Positions 29,250 to 38,292 of a DNA stretch of 64,000 nucleotides are shown here, one piece after another. A program made the position numbers and the translations under genes. The stretch's first letter is position 1; the number at the start of each line of letters is the position of its first letter. This DNA comes from Mucilaginibacter sp. cycad4 (GTDB lineage: Bacteria; Bacteroidota; Bacteroidia; Sphingobacteriales; Sphingobacteriaceae): assembly GCF_034263275.1 (NCBI RefSeq), contig NZ_CP139559.1, positions 2,170,001 through 2,234,000 on the forward strand, written 5' to 3'. Below the pieces are notes generated by a model. It ran no database searches. It had not been told where the DNA came from and saw nothing but the letters and a program-made list of their open reading frames with translations.

Positions 29250-29615
29250 AGTACTCAGTGTTGATCAAATTATCGGCCATAGTATCCATAGTGAAAAATT
29301 GTCGTTTAAAATTAAACAACAATGACACTTTGCCATGATTATTAGCAATTTAGGCGTTAATATTAACAATAGTACGAGGCAATTTGTCGTTTAATACAGT
29401 AAAATAATAATAAAAGTATGCGTCAAGTGAAGATATTAAGGACGCTAAATAGCGCAGATGAGCTTAACAAACACCTCACTAACAGACAGGCGTGGGCTTG
29501 CCTGTTAGTGAAATATTGTGTAACGGATAAAGATAATTGCGAGGGTGCAATTCTTGTTGTCTATAAATGGAGGGCTTATAATGTAACGAGGGCTTTTAGT
29601 CAGCCAGCCGCGGGT
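29250..29615. promoter_or_regulatory. clpB upstream region with palindromes, no gene
   Basis: A 26-base near-palindrome lies at 29298-29323 (ATTGTCGTTTAAA / ATTAAACAACAAT, two mismatched positions), a half-site copy TTTGTCGTTTAAT at 29383-29395, and a perfect palindrome GTTAATATTAAC at 29356-29367. These could be operators for heat-stress control of clpB. A further stem (CACTAACAG / CTGTTAGTG, near 29471-29505) lies farther right. A short plus-strand frame here is not convincing as a gene. Confidence 0.45.
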
Positions 29616-30053
29616 TTAATTATCCAATTTATCAACTTTAACTAAATTGCAGGTCCAGGCAAGTCCTTTTCCGCCATTTCTTCCGTCAACCACGCCACTT
29701 GTCTTCATCGTTTTTTTATTGCTGCTTAACGTGTAATAATTGGCATACTGCCTTCCTTTGAGATCATATGTGGCGTTGGGCCTCGCATCTATAATCGTCA
29801 ATACATAAATACTGTCGGATAAGACTTTAAAAGTACCGCTGTGTGTAACAATCTGCACATTATTTTCTTTTGCAATGTTATAAAAGCTGCCGTCCGACCT
29901 GAATACGACTTGAGATCCCGGATTGGTTGTATCCTTCCAAATACCTACAAACGGTTTAATTTCCTTCTGATTAGCCCTTTCTACAGTTTTGCAGGAAAAA
30001 TTTGTTAATACAGTAATTAGAATTGCGATAGATTTAAGAGATTTCATTAACAT
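29616..30053 (-). CDS. lipoprotein of unknown function
   Basis: 145 residues with a signal peptide and lipobox (LTNFSC, lipidated Cys near residue 21). The mature part has FVGIWKDTTNPGSQVVFRSD and HSGTFKVLSDSIYVLTI, the GxW plus beta-strand pattern of lipocalin-like Bacteroidota lipoproteins (similar to DUF4488-type proteins). No function can be assigned. It is divergent from the sensor kinase. Confidence 0.65.
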   Translation of the reverse strand: MLMKSLKSIAILITVLTNFSCKTVERANQKEIKPFVGIWKDTTNPGSQVVFRSDGSFYNIAKENNVQIVTHSGTFKVLSDSIYVLTIIDARPNATYDLKGRQYANYYTLSSNKKTMKTSGVVDGRNGGKGLAWTCNLVKVDKLDN

Positions 30054-30235
30054 GTGATTTTGGTTTATGATGTGTAAATTATTTATCCCTTTTTAAAAAA
30101 CAATTAAGGTTCATCAAAATAGGCTTATATGTTCTTTGACCCAATATTTAGTAATAGGGTTAACCATGCTTTGTCACATTTTTGTTACATTATTTGAAAA
30201 TATTTTCATAATTTTGTTTAATCCATAAAATATAA

Positions 30236-31576
30236 TTGAATACCCATTTCTTTTTTAACAGTCTTCCAATCAAATACCGGTCGCAATACCGCGATCATTA
30301 TACTTACCAGAACCTGGTGGCTATCAGGGGCGCCAGTATGATATTTTTGCTGCTTAATGTCATCATTCGCATCCTTTACCTTGTATTCCCGGTTAGTTTA
30401 ACCAAAGCACAAAATTTCCCTGAGTTTAATTTCAGTAACTGGGTTTTCATTATTGTAACCCCAATTTTCCTGATAGCCAGTAACCTTTTTATCGTTAGAT
30501 TTAAAAGCCATAAAAACGCTACAACAGGCATGTCATTGCTTGTGTTTTTGTTTGCGCTTTATATTATTGTTTGCGGCATGTATTCCAGCTTTATAGCCAC
30601 CTCCAATCCGAGTAATGCCCTCACCTTATATCTTGTTGCACTAAGCTTAATCAGCGTGATAGTTGTTTTGGAATATTATGAAACTGTATTGCTGCTTATT
30701 GCCATTGAGCTTTTTTTTACTTCTCTGCTATTTTACAGTCAGACGCCGGCCACGGATATGTTGTATAACCAGTTGATTTCAGCTATCTTGCTTTCAGGCT
30801 TTTATTTTATATCAAGGTACTTTTTTTCCTACAAAGCCAACTATTATTTTCAGGTGATAGAGATCCGCGAAAAAAACGCGGAAATAGAAAAAGCAAGCGA
30901 GTTTAAAAACCAGGTGTTGGGTATGGTTGCCCATGACCTGCGTAACCCGATAGCTGCCGTTGAGTCAATTGCCATGATGATGGAACTTGATGAAGTTGAC
31001 GAGGAAACGCAGGACAACATCAATATGATGAAGGCATCGTGCGTAAAAGCCCGGAGTATTATTGATGATTTATTGGAGGCCGCCCGCAATGAGAATATCG
31101 CAGTTATTGAAACTCAAAACATCGAGCTTAACCAATGGCTTAATACCATCGTAAATGAATGGAAATTGCAACTGGGAAGCAAGGTTAATGTACTGTTCAG
31201 CAGTTCGGTAAGTGTTGCCCATGCACTCATAAACCACGAAAAATTCCACCGGGTTATTGATAACCTGATCAGTAACGCGGTGAAATTTTCAAAAGACCGG
31301 GATAATGTAGATGTACGCCTGCTTAAACAAAATGATACCGTAGTTATTGAAGTTCAGGATTACGGCATGGGCATCCCTGCCGCTATGCTGCCGGAGATTT
31401 TTAACCAATTTTCAAAAGCAGGCCGAACCGGTTTACGTGGCGAAAAGTCGACCGGGCTTGGCTTGAGTATTGTACGCCAGATTATTGAAAAGCATAAAGG
31501 CACCATCAGCGTTACCAGTACCGAAGGACAAGGATCAACATTCAGGATCACGCTGCCGGCAGTTAATTCGCTTTAG
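30236..31576 (+). CDS. membrane sensor histidine kinase
   Basis: 446 residues. An N-terminal half with about six hydrophobic segments (residues 33-200) replaces a periplasmic sensor, so the signal is probably sensed in the membrane. The phospho-acceptor is His233 in MVAHDLRNPIAAVES, followed by the ATPase domain: N-box NLISNAVKFS, G1 DYGMGIP, G2 STGLGLSIV. The frame opens at a TTG (30236) directly after an in-frame TAA; the first ATG is 34 codons later and would cut into a conserved-looking segment, so TTG is preferred. No response regulator is adjacent (orphan kinase). Confidence 0.88.
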   Translation: MNTHFFFNSLPIKYRSQYRDHYTYQNLVAIRGASMIFLLLNVIIRILYLVFPVSLTKAQNFPEFNFSNWVFIIVTPIFLIASNLFIVRFKSHKNATTGMSLLVFLFALYIIVCGMYSSFIATSNPSNALTLYLVALSLISVIVVLEYYETVLLLIAIELFFTSLLFYSQTPATDMLYNQLISAILLSGFYFISRYFFSYKANYYFQVIEIREKNAEIEKASEFKNQVLGMVAHDLRNPIAAVESIAMMMELDEVDEETQDNINMMKASCVKARSIIDDLLEAARNENIAVIETQNIELNQWLNTIVNEWKLQLGSKVNVLFSSSVSVAHALINHEKFHRVIDNLISNAVKFSKDRDNVDVRLLKQNDTVVIEVQDYGMGIPAAMLPEIFNQFSKAGRTGLRGEKSTGLGLSIVRQIIEKHKGTISVTSTEGQGSTFRITLPAVNSL

Positions 31577-31593
31577 AATATTAAATTATCGTC

Positions 31594-31799
31594 ATGTTGT
31601 CCGCCGGCTGGCGGATCAATACCTCACATGCTAAGCAAATCACCAACTTTTCTTGTGGGGCGCTGAAACAAATTACCTATGAACATAATAAAATTGTGGT
31701 CATGTTGATTACTTGTTTCAACACCCTACTCGCTATGTAATCACGCTGAGCAAATCGTCTACTTGTCCTATGGGGTGCCGAAACAAGTTCGGCATGACG
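31594..31799. repeat. interspersed palindromic repeat (GTCATG...CATGAC type), one truncated and one complete copy
   Basis: The complete copy spans 31699-31798: GTCATGTTGATTACTTGTTT on the left and its near complement, ending in AAACAAGTTCGGCATGAC, on the right. A partial copy begins with the same CGTCATGTTG at about 31592 and has an internal CCGCC/GGCGG stem. This looks like a dispersed repeat family of Sphingobacteriaceae-like genomes; it lies between convergent genes. Confidence 0.65.
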
Positions 31800-31843
31800 G
31801 TGTGGGGTGTCATTTCACCTTCAGGCATTTTCAATTTGTTATA

Positions 31844-32281
31844 TTAAACAACCTCAATAGTAACAACCCCACCTGCCTTAAGTGCATCAAAGATCTTTGT
31901 ATGGAGTTTAGCAGTAGCAACTGTACTATGCAGAACAGCATCAACTCCTTTGTCATCACCCGGTAGAAGGCAGCCGTCGGTATCTTTTGCAAAATTGCCA
32001 ACATGGATCTCAATTCCGGCGAAACCGGGTACATTCTCTAATAATGGCAGGTTTTCGTTGTGTTTGGGGCTGAAAAATTTGACTACATTATAGGTTCCTG
32101 TAGGGATGGCTGTTTGCGTTTTGATCTTGATCGAAGCAATTTCGGCGGGTGTCATTTTGCTGTTCAATCCTCTGTCTACATCCTCCAGTATAAAACATTC
32201 AAATACACCGTTTATTGATAGTTCGCCAATGGTTGATTGTTTGGTTTTGATTTTGCGTTCGAGTTTTAAGTTTAGGTTCAT
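31844..32281 (-). CDS. DUF5675 family protein
   Basis: 145 residues, no signal peptide. TAIPTGTYNVVKFFSPKHNE, PLLENVPGFAGIEIHVGNF and DTDGCLLPGDDKG match the DUF5675 family, seen in Bacteroidota chromosomes and phage-related loci. The biochemical role is not established; the conserved Cys/His positions suggest an L,D-transpeptidase-like or hydrolase-like fold, which is only a guess. It stands alone with a repeat element at its 3' side. Confidence 0.75.
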   Translation of the reverse strand: MNLNLKLERKIKTKQSTIGELSINGVFECFILEDVDRGLNSKMTPAEIASIKIKTQTAIPTGTYNVVKFFSPKHNENLPLLENVPGFAGIEIHVGNFAKDTDGCLLPGDDKGVDAVLHSTVATAKLHTKIFDALKAGGVVTIEVV

Positions 32282-32370
32282 GATATTGGGTTTTTAATTG
32301 CTTAATATTAGTAATTAAAAACCTAATTATCAATAATTTAAAATACAAAAATCATATTCGTTTTTATTAA

Positions 32371-33792
32371 TTATTCTTCCTTTAACTTATAAAACCTATT
32401 GTCAAAGTTAACCAAAAACAGTTCGGTAGTAGCGCGGGTGAGAGCTGTATAAAACCAACGCAAAAAATCCATATTGATCATTTCATCGGTTACATAGCCC
32501 TGGTCAACAAAAACTGCATCCCACTGGCCGCCCTGGGCTTTATGGCAGGTAATGGCATAGGCAAATTTAATTTGCAAGGCATTGTAATAAGGATTGAGCT
32601 TCAGCTCATTGTGCATGGCCCTTTTATTAGGTAAATGTTCGTAATCCTTCATTACTTCCTGGTAAAACCGTTTCTGATCTTCCTGGTTCAATGCGGGCGA
32701 ATCCGCATAGAGCGTATCAAGTAGCACCTTACAATCAAGGGTTGGGTCTTCGGCGTAGTCAATAAATTCCAGCTGCACATCGGCAAAACGAAAACCGTAC
32801 ATCTCTTCAGTACGGCGTACTTTTACAATGCGGGCAATATCGCCATTGGCAATAAATGCGGTACTGTTCTCATCCTTATCCTGCAGCCAAAAGTAATTGT
32901 TCTTTACTATCATGATCTGGTCGCCGCCGGTAAGTTCCTCCTCCCGGTACAAAATACGGTTGCGGATCTGCCCGTTATACAAGTTGGCATTTTTATTTGA
33001 GCGACAAATGATAAGCGTACGGTCATAGCCGTATTTACGATAGGCATATTCCAAACCTTCGGGCAACCGCTCACCTGTCATCCTGAAAACGTCCTTAAAC
33101 CCTTTGGTAACAATTTTAGGTGCTTCGATGGTTTCGGTGCGGATCAGGTCGCGGATATTGGTTGCATTGAATAATATGCCCGAATCTTTTTGCTGCCTCA
33201 ATACCTCAGTGAGCTCATATTTAAATATCGTAACGCCAAACTTGCCGTTCATTACCTGCTCATCAAGCGCAGGACTGCTATCGGCACCTACGGGGGGCAA
33301 CTGGGCAGTATCCCCTACCAGTATCAGCTTGCAGTTTTTATCGTTATAAACGTATCGCAGTAAATCGAACAACAATGATACCTGGTTGCTGCCCATTGCC
33401 TCATCCGAGATCATGGAGGCCTCATCAACAATAAAAAGGGTATCGCTGGCCAGGTTATCGGCAAGGGCAAAACCATCATCAATAGTTAAAGCCGATTTTT
33501 TACGGTAGATACGTTTATGGATAGTAAAGGCTTTGCGGCCGGAGTAATTGGTAATCACTTTGGCGGCACGGCCTGTTGGCGCCAGCAATACGGCCTTATA
33601 ATTATAATGCTTCAATGCTTTTACCAGCGCACCTACTATAGTGGTTTTCCCGGTGCCGGCATAGCCTTTCAGAATAAAGCATTCGTCGCCTTCGGTACTT
33701 TTTAAAAAAGTATGCAGCTTGCTAAAAAGCTCCGTTTGCTGGCCTGTTGGCTCATGCGGAAATGACTGGCGGATATGATCGGGACTTGACAC
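32371..33792 (-). CDS. SF1B DNA helicase, RecD2/Dda-like
   Basis: 473 residues, cytoplasmic. Helicase motifs in order: Walker A LKGYAGTGKTTIVG near residue 42, Walker B FIVDEASMISDE near 125, LVGDTAQLPPVG, and the C-terminal AYAITCHKAQGGQWDAVFVD near 415. The short length and lack of RecD N-terminal domains point to a Dda-like 5'-3' helicase used in repair or replication restart. It is the only gene here on this strand; the plus-strand membrane gene starts 57 bases away. Confidence 0.88.
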   Translation of the reverse strand: MSSPDHIRQSFPHEPTGQQTELFSKLHTFLKSTEGDECFILKGYAGTGKTTIVGALVKALKHYNYKAVLLAPTGRAAKVITNYSGRKAFTIHKRIYRKKSALTIDDGFALADNLASDTLFIVDEASMISDEAMGSNQVSLLFDLLRYVYNDKNCKLILVGDTAQLPPVGADSSPALDEQVMNGKFGVTIFKYELTEVLRQQKDSGILFNATNIRDLIRTETIEAPKIVTKGFKDVFRMTGERLPEGLEYAYRKYGYDRTLIICRSNKNANLYNGQIRNRILYREEELTGGDQIMIVKNNYFWLQDKDENSTAFIANGDIARIVKVRRTEEMYGFRFADVQLEFIDYAEDPTLDCKVLLDTLYADSPALNQEDQKRFYQEVMKDYEHLPNKRAMHNELKLNPYYNALQIKFAYAITCHKAQGGQWDAVFVDQGYVTDEMINMDFLRWFYTALTRATTELFLVNFDNRFYKLKEE

Positions 33793-33849
33793 CCTGCAAA
33801 AATGCTGATAAGTAATTTAATTCAGTAAGATTAGTTTTACATTTGGGCC

Positions 33850-34323
33850 ATGGAATTTGACGAAAACAAAGAGGAAGAAAAATACAACGAAGATGATTAT
33901 GTAGATATTTACTCCAAAAGGGCGATATTTTGGTTTTCGTTTTTTAACCTGATATTTGGCGGTGTGCTGCTGGTTATTAACTTATACAATGCCGGGTATA
34001 AAAAAGCTGTTCCGGCAGTGCTGGCCTTTGTTTTGTTCTTTTCATATCTCTCCTATTTTGTAATACTGCATTCGGGCGTTAACCTGCAACAGGTTGTTGA
34101 TGCCATGAACGCAACGGCAAAAGGTGGCCAGCCAACGCCTGCGCAAATTACTGCAATGCTTTCCGTAGCAGGCCTTAATATAGGTTTTGGGCTGATTGGT
34201 GCATTAATCCTTAGCCAGTTTTTTTTCAGGAGGTATTTTCCGGATAATGATTATTATCCCAAACCGGTAGGGCTGCCAATCCTGATATTTATCCTCCTGA
34301 TGTTGTTAACCCGCATTTTATAA
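33850..34323 (+). CDS. four-helix membrane protein of unknown function
   Basis: 157 residues. A charged N-terminus (MEFDENKEEEKYNEDDYVDI) is followed by about four hydrophobic segments at residues 27-47, 52-72, 105-125 and 140-156, with a soluble loop QQVVDAMNATAKGGQPTPAQ between the second and third. No signature was recognised. It lies 68 bases before the DUF3822 gene in the same direction and may be part of that transcript. Confidence 0.7.
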   Translation: MEFDENKEEEKYNEDDYVDIYSKRAIFWFSFFNLIFGGVLLVINLYNAGYKKAVPAVLAFVLFFSYLSYFVILHSGVNLQQVVDAMNATAKGGQPTPAQITAMLSVAGLNIGFGLIGALILSQFFFRRYFPDNDYYPKPVGLPILIFILLMLLTRIL

Positions 34324-34391
34324 TAGCATACCAATTTGGGCTGCAGTAATTACTCTATCTGCCAAAAAATATTACTTTTGTTAAAACCGGT

Positions 34392-35204
34392 ATGAACGAA
34401 CACAATTATACTTACCATGATGATAACTTTAGTTTGGATAAAACTGAAGATTATACCTTATTAATACAGGTAGAAAGCAATTCGTTTTCGTACGCCATTG
34501 CTGAAAACGGCAAGCTAATAGCCTGGGCCGAAAATTATCCATTTGATGAGCTAAGTGATCCGCAGGAACTACTTGACCTTCTATCGGCCAAGTACAGGCA
34601 AATTATTATCGGCTTACCAGCCCACAGCTTTACGCTTATGCCTGCAGAATTGTTTAGCGATGAACGCCTGCCAAACCTGGCCCGTTTCCTGGATGTGAAA
34701 GCCAACAGCAAGGTTGTAGCCCAGGTATTGGACAAGGAAAATATTATTGTGTACAATACCAGCGAAACCATTGTGAATGCCGCAGAAGAATTTGGCATCC
34801 GTAATACGGTTTTTACATCAAAAGGCTGGTTAGCTGCCATTGCTCAAAACAATCCCGGCAATGACTGCCTTTACCTCAATATTGAAAAAGAAAAGGTGGA
34901 GATAGCTCATTTTGCATCCGACAAACTGCGTTTTTATAATTCATTTGATTTTATTGGGGATGATGAACTGGTTTATTTTGCCGTGCTGGTTGCCAATGAA
35001 CTTAACCTTGATGCTAAATATACCGGCTTATATGTAAGCGGTAACATTGAAGCCAACAGTAAAGGACTAAGCCGCCTGGCCGAATTTTTTAGAGGGGCCG
35101 AAGTTAATAATTTACGTGTATTACAATTACCTGCAGAGGTGGTAGCTCACAGGGTGTTATCAATAGCGGCTCTTTCATTATGCGCATTATCGGAGGCAGT
35201 TTAA
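34392..35204 (+). CDS. DUF3822 family protein
   Basis: 270 residues, cytoplasmic. SVVAQVLDKEN-type and DCLYLNIEKEKVEIAHFAS segments fit the Bacteroidota-specific DUF3822 family, which has an actin/hexokinase-like (ASKHA) look. Its 3' end overlaps rsmD by 25 bases, a linkage that is typical of these genomes and suggests a shared, possibly ribosome-related, role. Biochemistry unknown. Confidence 0.8.
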   Translation: MNEHNYTYHDDNFSLDKTEDYTLLIQVESNSFSYAIAENGKLIAWAENYPFDELSDPQELLDLLSAKYRQIIIGLPAHSFTLMPAELFSDERLPNLARFLDVKANSKVVAQVLDKENIIVYNTSETIVNAAEEFGIRNTVFTSKGWLAAIAQNNPGNDCLYLNIEKEKVEIAHFASDKLRFYNSFDFIGDDELVYFAVLVANELNLDAKYTGLYVSGNIEANSKGLSRLAEFFRGAEVNNLRVLQLPAEVVAHRVLSIAALSLCALSEAV

Positions 35205-35716
35205 AAGGCTTAAGGCTTAATCCACCTAAAAATCTTCCCGTTCGCCCTACAACCGATTTGGCAAAGGAGGCTTTATTTAATATCCTGCTTAATCAAATTG
35301 AGTTTGAAGGCATTAAAGTACTTGACCTGTTTAGCGGCACGGGCAACATTTCACTTGAGTTTGCTTCACGCGGAGCTTCGGAAGTTATATCTGTTGACAG
35401 GAGTATTCATTGCGTTAATTATCTTAAAGATACCTCACGTCAGCATAAGCTTACACAAATAAAAACTTACCGTGAGGATGTATTCAAATACCTGAATATT
35501 GAAACGGAACAGTACGATCTGATATTTGCGGATCCGCCGTATGATCTGAACAGGATCCCCGATTTGCCAAAAGTTATTTTTGAAAAGAGCCTGCTTAAAC
35601 CTGATGGCCTGTTAATTGTTGAACACCAATCGCTTCAAAATTTGAGCAATCATCCGGCTTTTGTGGAGCAAAGAAAATACGGGCATTCTTCATTTTCATT
35701 TTTTAGGCCGGTTTAG
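35180..35716 (+). CDS. rsmD: 16S rRNA (guanine966-N2)-methyltransferase
   Basis: 178 residues. Methylates G966 of 16S rRNA with SAM. The start MRIIGGSLKGLRLNPP, the SAM motif LDLFSGTGNISLEFASRGA, and the catalytic FADPPYDL are diagnostic. It overlaps DUF3822 by 25 bases at its 5' end and the convergent DeoR gene by a few bases at its 3' end. Confidence 0.95.
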   Translation: MRIIGGSLKGLRLNPPKNLPVRPTTDLAKEALFNILLNQIEFEGIKVLDLFSGTGNISLEFASRGASEVISVDRSIHCVNYLKDTSRQHKLTQIKTYREDVFKYLNIETEQYDLIFADPPYDLNRIPDLPKVIFEKSLLKPDGLLIVEHQSLQNLSNHPAFVEQRKYGHSSFSFFRPV

Positions 35717-36465
35717 ATATCTGCCTTTAAAACAACTATCCCGCTTTCTTTAAATCCCTTTAGCTGGTCGGGATCTGCATCTGTGATGATCGCATTGATG
35801 ATATCTAAGCCTGCAAAGTTAAGGTAGGTTTCTTTTCCAATTTTACCGGAATCGCAAAGAATATAGGTGTAAGCACTGTTTGCTGCGAAAGCAGTTGTAA
35901 TGGATGCTTCATGTTCGCTATTAGCAAACAACCCTGTTTCCGAAATACCGTCGACACCCAAAAAAGCTTTGGTTGCCCTGTACTTTTGGATATGCTCAAT
36001 GGCAATGGTGCCATGTACAGCTTGTCGCTCCTTATCCAGCTCCCCTCCTATTATATTGATACTCACAGCGCTATCCTGTAGCTCATATATAACAGGTAAT
36101 GAGTTTGTTATAACCTTTATCTTCTTGTTTTTAATGAACTGGCAAAGCCTGAAAACAGTGCTACCGCAATCCATAAAAATAATATCACCGTCATTGATTT
36201 GTGATGCCGCCCGGCGGCAAATAGCATCTTTGACTACGGCGTTTTGTGCGCTTTTGTTCACAAAGCTATGTGGTTTTTCATGGGGATTAACTTTTGTTGC
36301 TCCTCCATGAGTACGATAAAGCAATCCATCTGCTGCCAATTGGTTCAGATCGCGCCGTATTGTAATTTCTGAAATGCTCAGTGCAACAGCCAATTGCTTT
36401 ATATCTACCTCTCCGCTTTGACTGAGCTGCTCAATTATTTTTTGTTTTCTTTTTGGAAAATTCAT
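35713..36465 (-). CDS. DeoR/GlpR family transcriptional regulator
   Basis: 250 residues from ATG at 36465 (MNFPKRKQKIIEQL); the frame continues eight codons upstream, but this start fits the family. The N-terminal winged helix-turn-helix reads VDIKQLAVALSISEITIRRDL and the C-terminal DeoRC sugar-phosphate sensor domain contains IIFMDCGSTVFRLCQ and YILCDSGKIG. It should repress a carbohydrate operon and respond to a phosphorylated sugar. It is divergent from a Nudix gene, its likely nearby target. Confidence 0.9.
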   Translation of the reverse strand: MNFPKRKQKIIEQLSQSGEVDIKQLAVALSISEITIRRDLNQLAADGLLYRTHGGATKVNPHEKPHSFVNKSAQNAVVKDAICRRAASQINDGDIIFMDCGSTVFRLCQFIKNKKIKVITNSLPVIYELQDSAVSINIIGGELDKERQAVHGTIAIEHIQKYRATKAFLGVDGISETGLFANSEHEASITTAFAANSAYTYILCDSGKIGKETYLNFAGLDIINAIITDADPDQLKGFKESGIVVLKADI

Positions 36466-36525
36466 TTTATTAATCTTATTTTCGTTCAAAAATAATCAAT
36501 ATTAATCAAAAACGATCAAATAAAA

Positions 36526-37101
36526 ATGAAGCAAATTAACCTCCTTAGCACAGAAATTTTATCGGATAACTGGTACGTATTAAGAAAGGTAACTTATGAA
36601 GCTACCGAAAGCAATGGAAGCAAATCTGTGCAAAGCCGTGAGGCTTATGACCGCGGCAACGGTGCAACCATTTTGCTTTATAATAAAGCACAGGGATCGG
36701 TAATATTAACCAGGCAATTCAGGCTGCCAACTTATATCAACGGAAATCCTGACGGAATGCTGATTGAATGCTGCGCAGGTTTGCTTGATAAGGACAATCC
36801 GGAAGATTGTATCCGCAAGGAAACCGAGGAAGAAACAGGTTATAAAATAACGGATGTTAAAAAGGTTTATGAAGCTTACATGTCGCCGGGCTCTGTTACC
36901 GAAATCCTTTACTTTTTTGTAGCCGAATATGCCAAAGAAATGAAAGTTAGCGATGGCGGCGGCCTTGCTCACGAAAATGAAAATATTGAGGTTTTGGAAA
37001 TCCCGTTCAGCGAAGCCCTGCAAATGGTAAAAACCGGGGAAATAAAAGATGGCAAAACAATTATGCTTTTACAGTATGCTCAATTAGCTTCGTTGGTTTA
37101 G
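36526..37101 (+). CDS. Nudix hydrolase, GDP-mannose pyrophosphatase-like (NudK type)
   Basis: 191 residues. Hydrolyses nucleoside diphosphate-linked compounds. The Nudix box is [20 protein letters not shown] followed by ETGY; the expected Arg before Glu is Lys here, a conservative change. The N-terminal [20 protein letters not shown] and [14 protein letters not shown] resemble NudK/ADP-sugar pyrophosphatases. It lies head to head with the DeoR regulator 60 bases away. Confidence 0.88.
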   Translation: MKQINLLSTEILSDNWYVLRKVTYEATESNGSKSVQSREAYDRGNGATILLYNKAQGSVILTRQFRLPTYINGNPDGMLIECCAGLLDKDNPEDCIRKETEEETGYKITDVKKVYEAYMSPGSVTEILYFFVAEYAKEMKVSDGGGLAHENENIEVLEIPFSEALQMVKTGEIKDGKTIMLLQYAQLASLV

Positions 37102-37223
37102 TTGATCAGGTGAATGGTCCATCTTGTTAGATACACTGCCGCTTTATTAAAATAATGCCGATAAAAGGCAAAAAACAACCGTTCACTTAAGCAACCCAAT
37201 CAACTAATCGCTAATTTTACTGC

Positions 37224-37685
37224 ATGAAAATAGCCCTTTTTCCAGGTTCATTTGATCCGCTTACCAAAGCTCACGTTGATATTGTGAAACGATCCGTCGA
37301 ACTTTTTGATAAGCTTTATATCGGCATTGGTGTAAACAGCAGTAAGAAGGGGTTGCTAAGTGTTGAGCAGCGCGAACAAATGATCAGGGCCGTTTTTGCG
37401 CACGATGAACGGATCCATGTGATAGCTTATGAAGGCCTTACCGTGGATTTTTGCAAGAGCATAGGCGCTGCCTACATGATCAGGGGGATCCGTACTGTAT
37501 CTGATTTTGAATACGAAAAAGCGATCGCCCAGATGAACCATTCGCTGGCGCCCGATATTGAAAGTATCTTTATTGTAAGCAAGCCGGGCTATTCATCCAT
37601 CAGTTCAACCATTGTGCGGGAGATCATCCGTTATAATGGCGATGTAAGCCAGTTTATTCCGAAAGAGGCATTACCTTATTTGTAA
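37224..37685 (+). CDS. coaD: phosphopantetheine adenylyltransferase
   Basis: 153 residues. Transfers AMP from ATP to 4'-phosphopantetheine, the fourth step of coenzyme A synthesis. The start ALFPGSFDPLTKAHVDIVKR carries the TxxH-type nucleotidyltransferase motif, with KAH in place of the usual NGH, and YSSISSTIVREI is the ISSTxxR motif. The last 32 bases overlap the 3' end of the convergent Nudix gene. Confidence 0.95.
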   Translation: MKIALFPGSFDPLTKAHVDIVKRSVELFDKLYIGIGVNSSKKGLLSVEQREQMIRAVFAHDERIHVIAYEGLTVDFCKSIGAAYMIRGIRTVSDFEYEKAIAQMNHSLAPDIESIFIVSKPGYSSISSTIVREIIRYNGDVSQFIPKEALPYL

Positions 37686-38292
37686 CCAGCTTTTCCTTGT
37701 GCAATACGTCCATAATAGATGGAAAGGTATTTTCAACTATTGGTTCAATGTGCTCGTGCTCAAACCAGCGCACATCGGTAATACCCTCCTCTTTTTGAGG
37801 TTTTAGTTTTTCTTTACCCTTGCTTTTCATGGCAAACCAATGCGTTTTCTTAAGCACTACTTCGCCGCGGTTCACATATACGTGGTAGGTTTTACAAATT
37901 TTTTCTCCCAGTTCGCTTACTTTTATACCGCACTCCTCCTCTACCTCACGCACTGCCGCTTCTTTTACCTTTTCATCTTTTTCTATTTTGCCTTTGGGCA
38001 GGTCCCATTTGTCATTGCGGTAAATAAATAAATACTGCCCCTTAGTGTTCATAACCAGGCCGCCCGCCGCTTCAATAAGTGTAATGTTTTTCTTAACAGC
38101 TTTAAAATATACCCTGGCATTGGCTGTTTTTATATAAAACAATTTATTGGGGTTAGCGAGGATCCAGGTGTATATAATTTTGAGGTCAAAGGTCTCTGCA
38201 TCAAGCCTTTCAAAATTATCTGCATGCTTTGGTTCAGATTCTGTGAGCAGGATAACCTTTTCGTTAATATAAATTCTGTATTTTTGAGCCAT
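37654..38292 (-). CDS. Nudix hydrolase with N-terminal extension
   Basis: 212 residues from ATG at 38290-38292 (MAQKYRIYINEKVILL); the frame is open 25 codons further but this start fits and the upstream part is not protein-like. Residues 1-85 form an extra domain; the Nudix box DLPKGKIEKDEKVKEAAVRE followed by VEEECG is intact. The substrate is unknown. Its start codon overlaps that of pyrE on the other strand (CATG), and its 3' end overlaps coaD. Confidence 0.88.
   Translation of the reverse strand: MAQKYRIYINEKVILLTESEPKHADNFERLDAETFDLKIIYTWILANPNKLFYIKTANARVYFKAVKKNITLIEAAGGLVMNTKGQYLFIYRNDKWDLPKGKIEKDEKVKEAAVREVEEECGIKVSELGEKICKTYHVYVNRGEVVLKKTHWFAMKSKGKEKLKPQKEEGITDVRWFEHEHIEPIVENTFPSIMDVLHKEKLVTNKVMPLSE

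Noticed and set aside
29418..29645. 75-codon plus-strand ORF upstream of clpB
   Set aside because: It covers palindromes and a repeat stem, overlaps the 3' end of the convergent lipoprotein gene and has no protein-like pattern.
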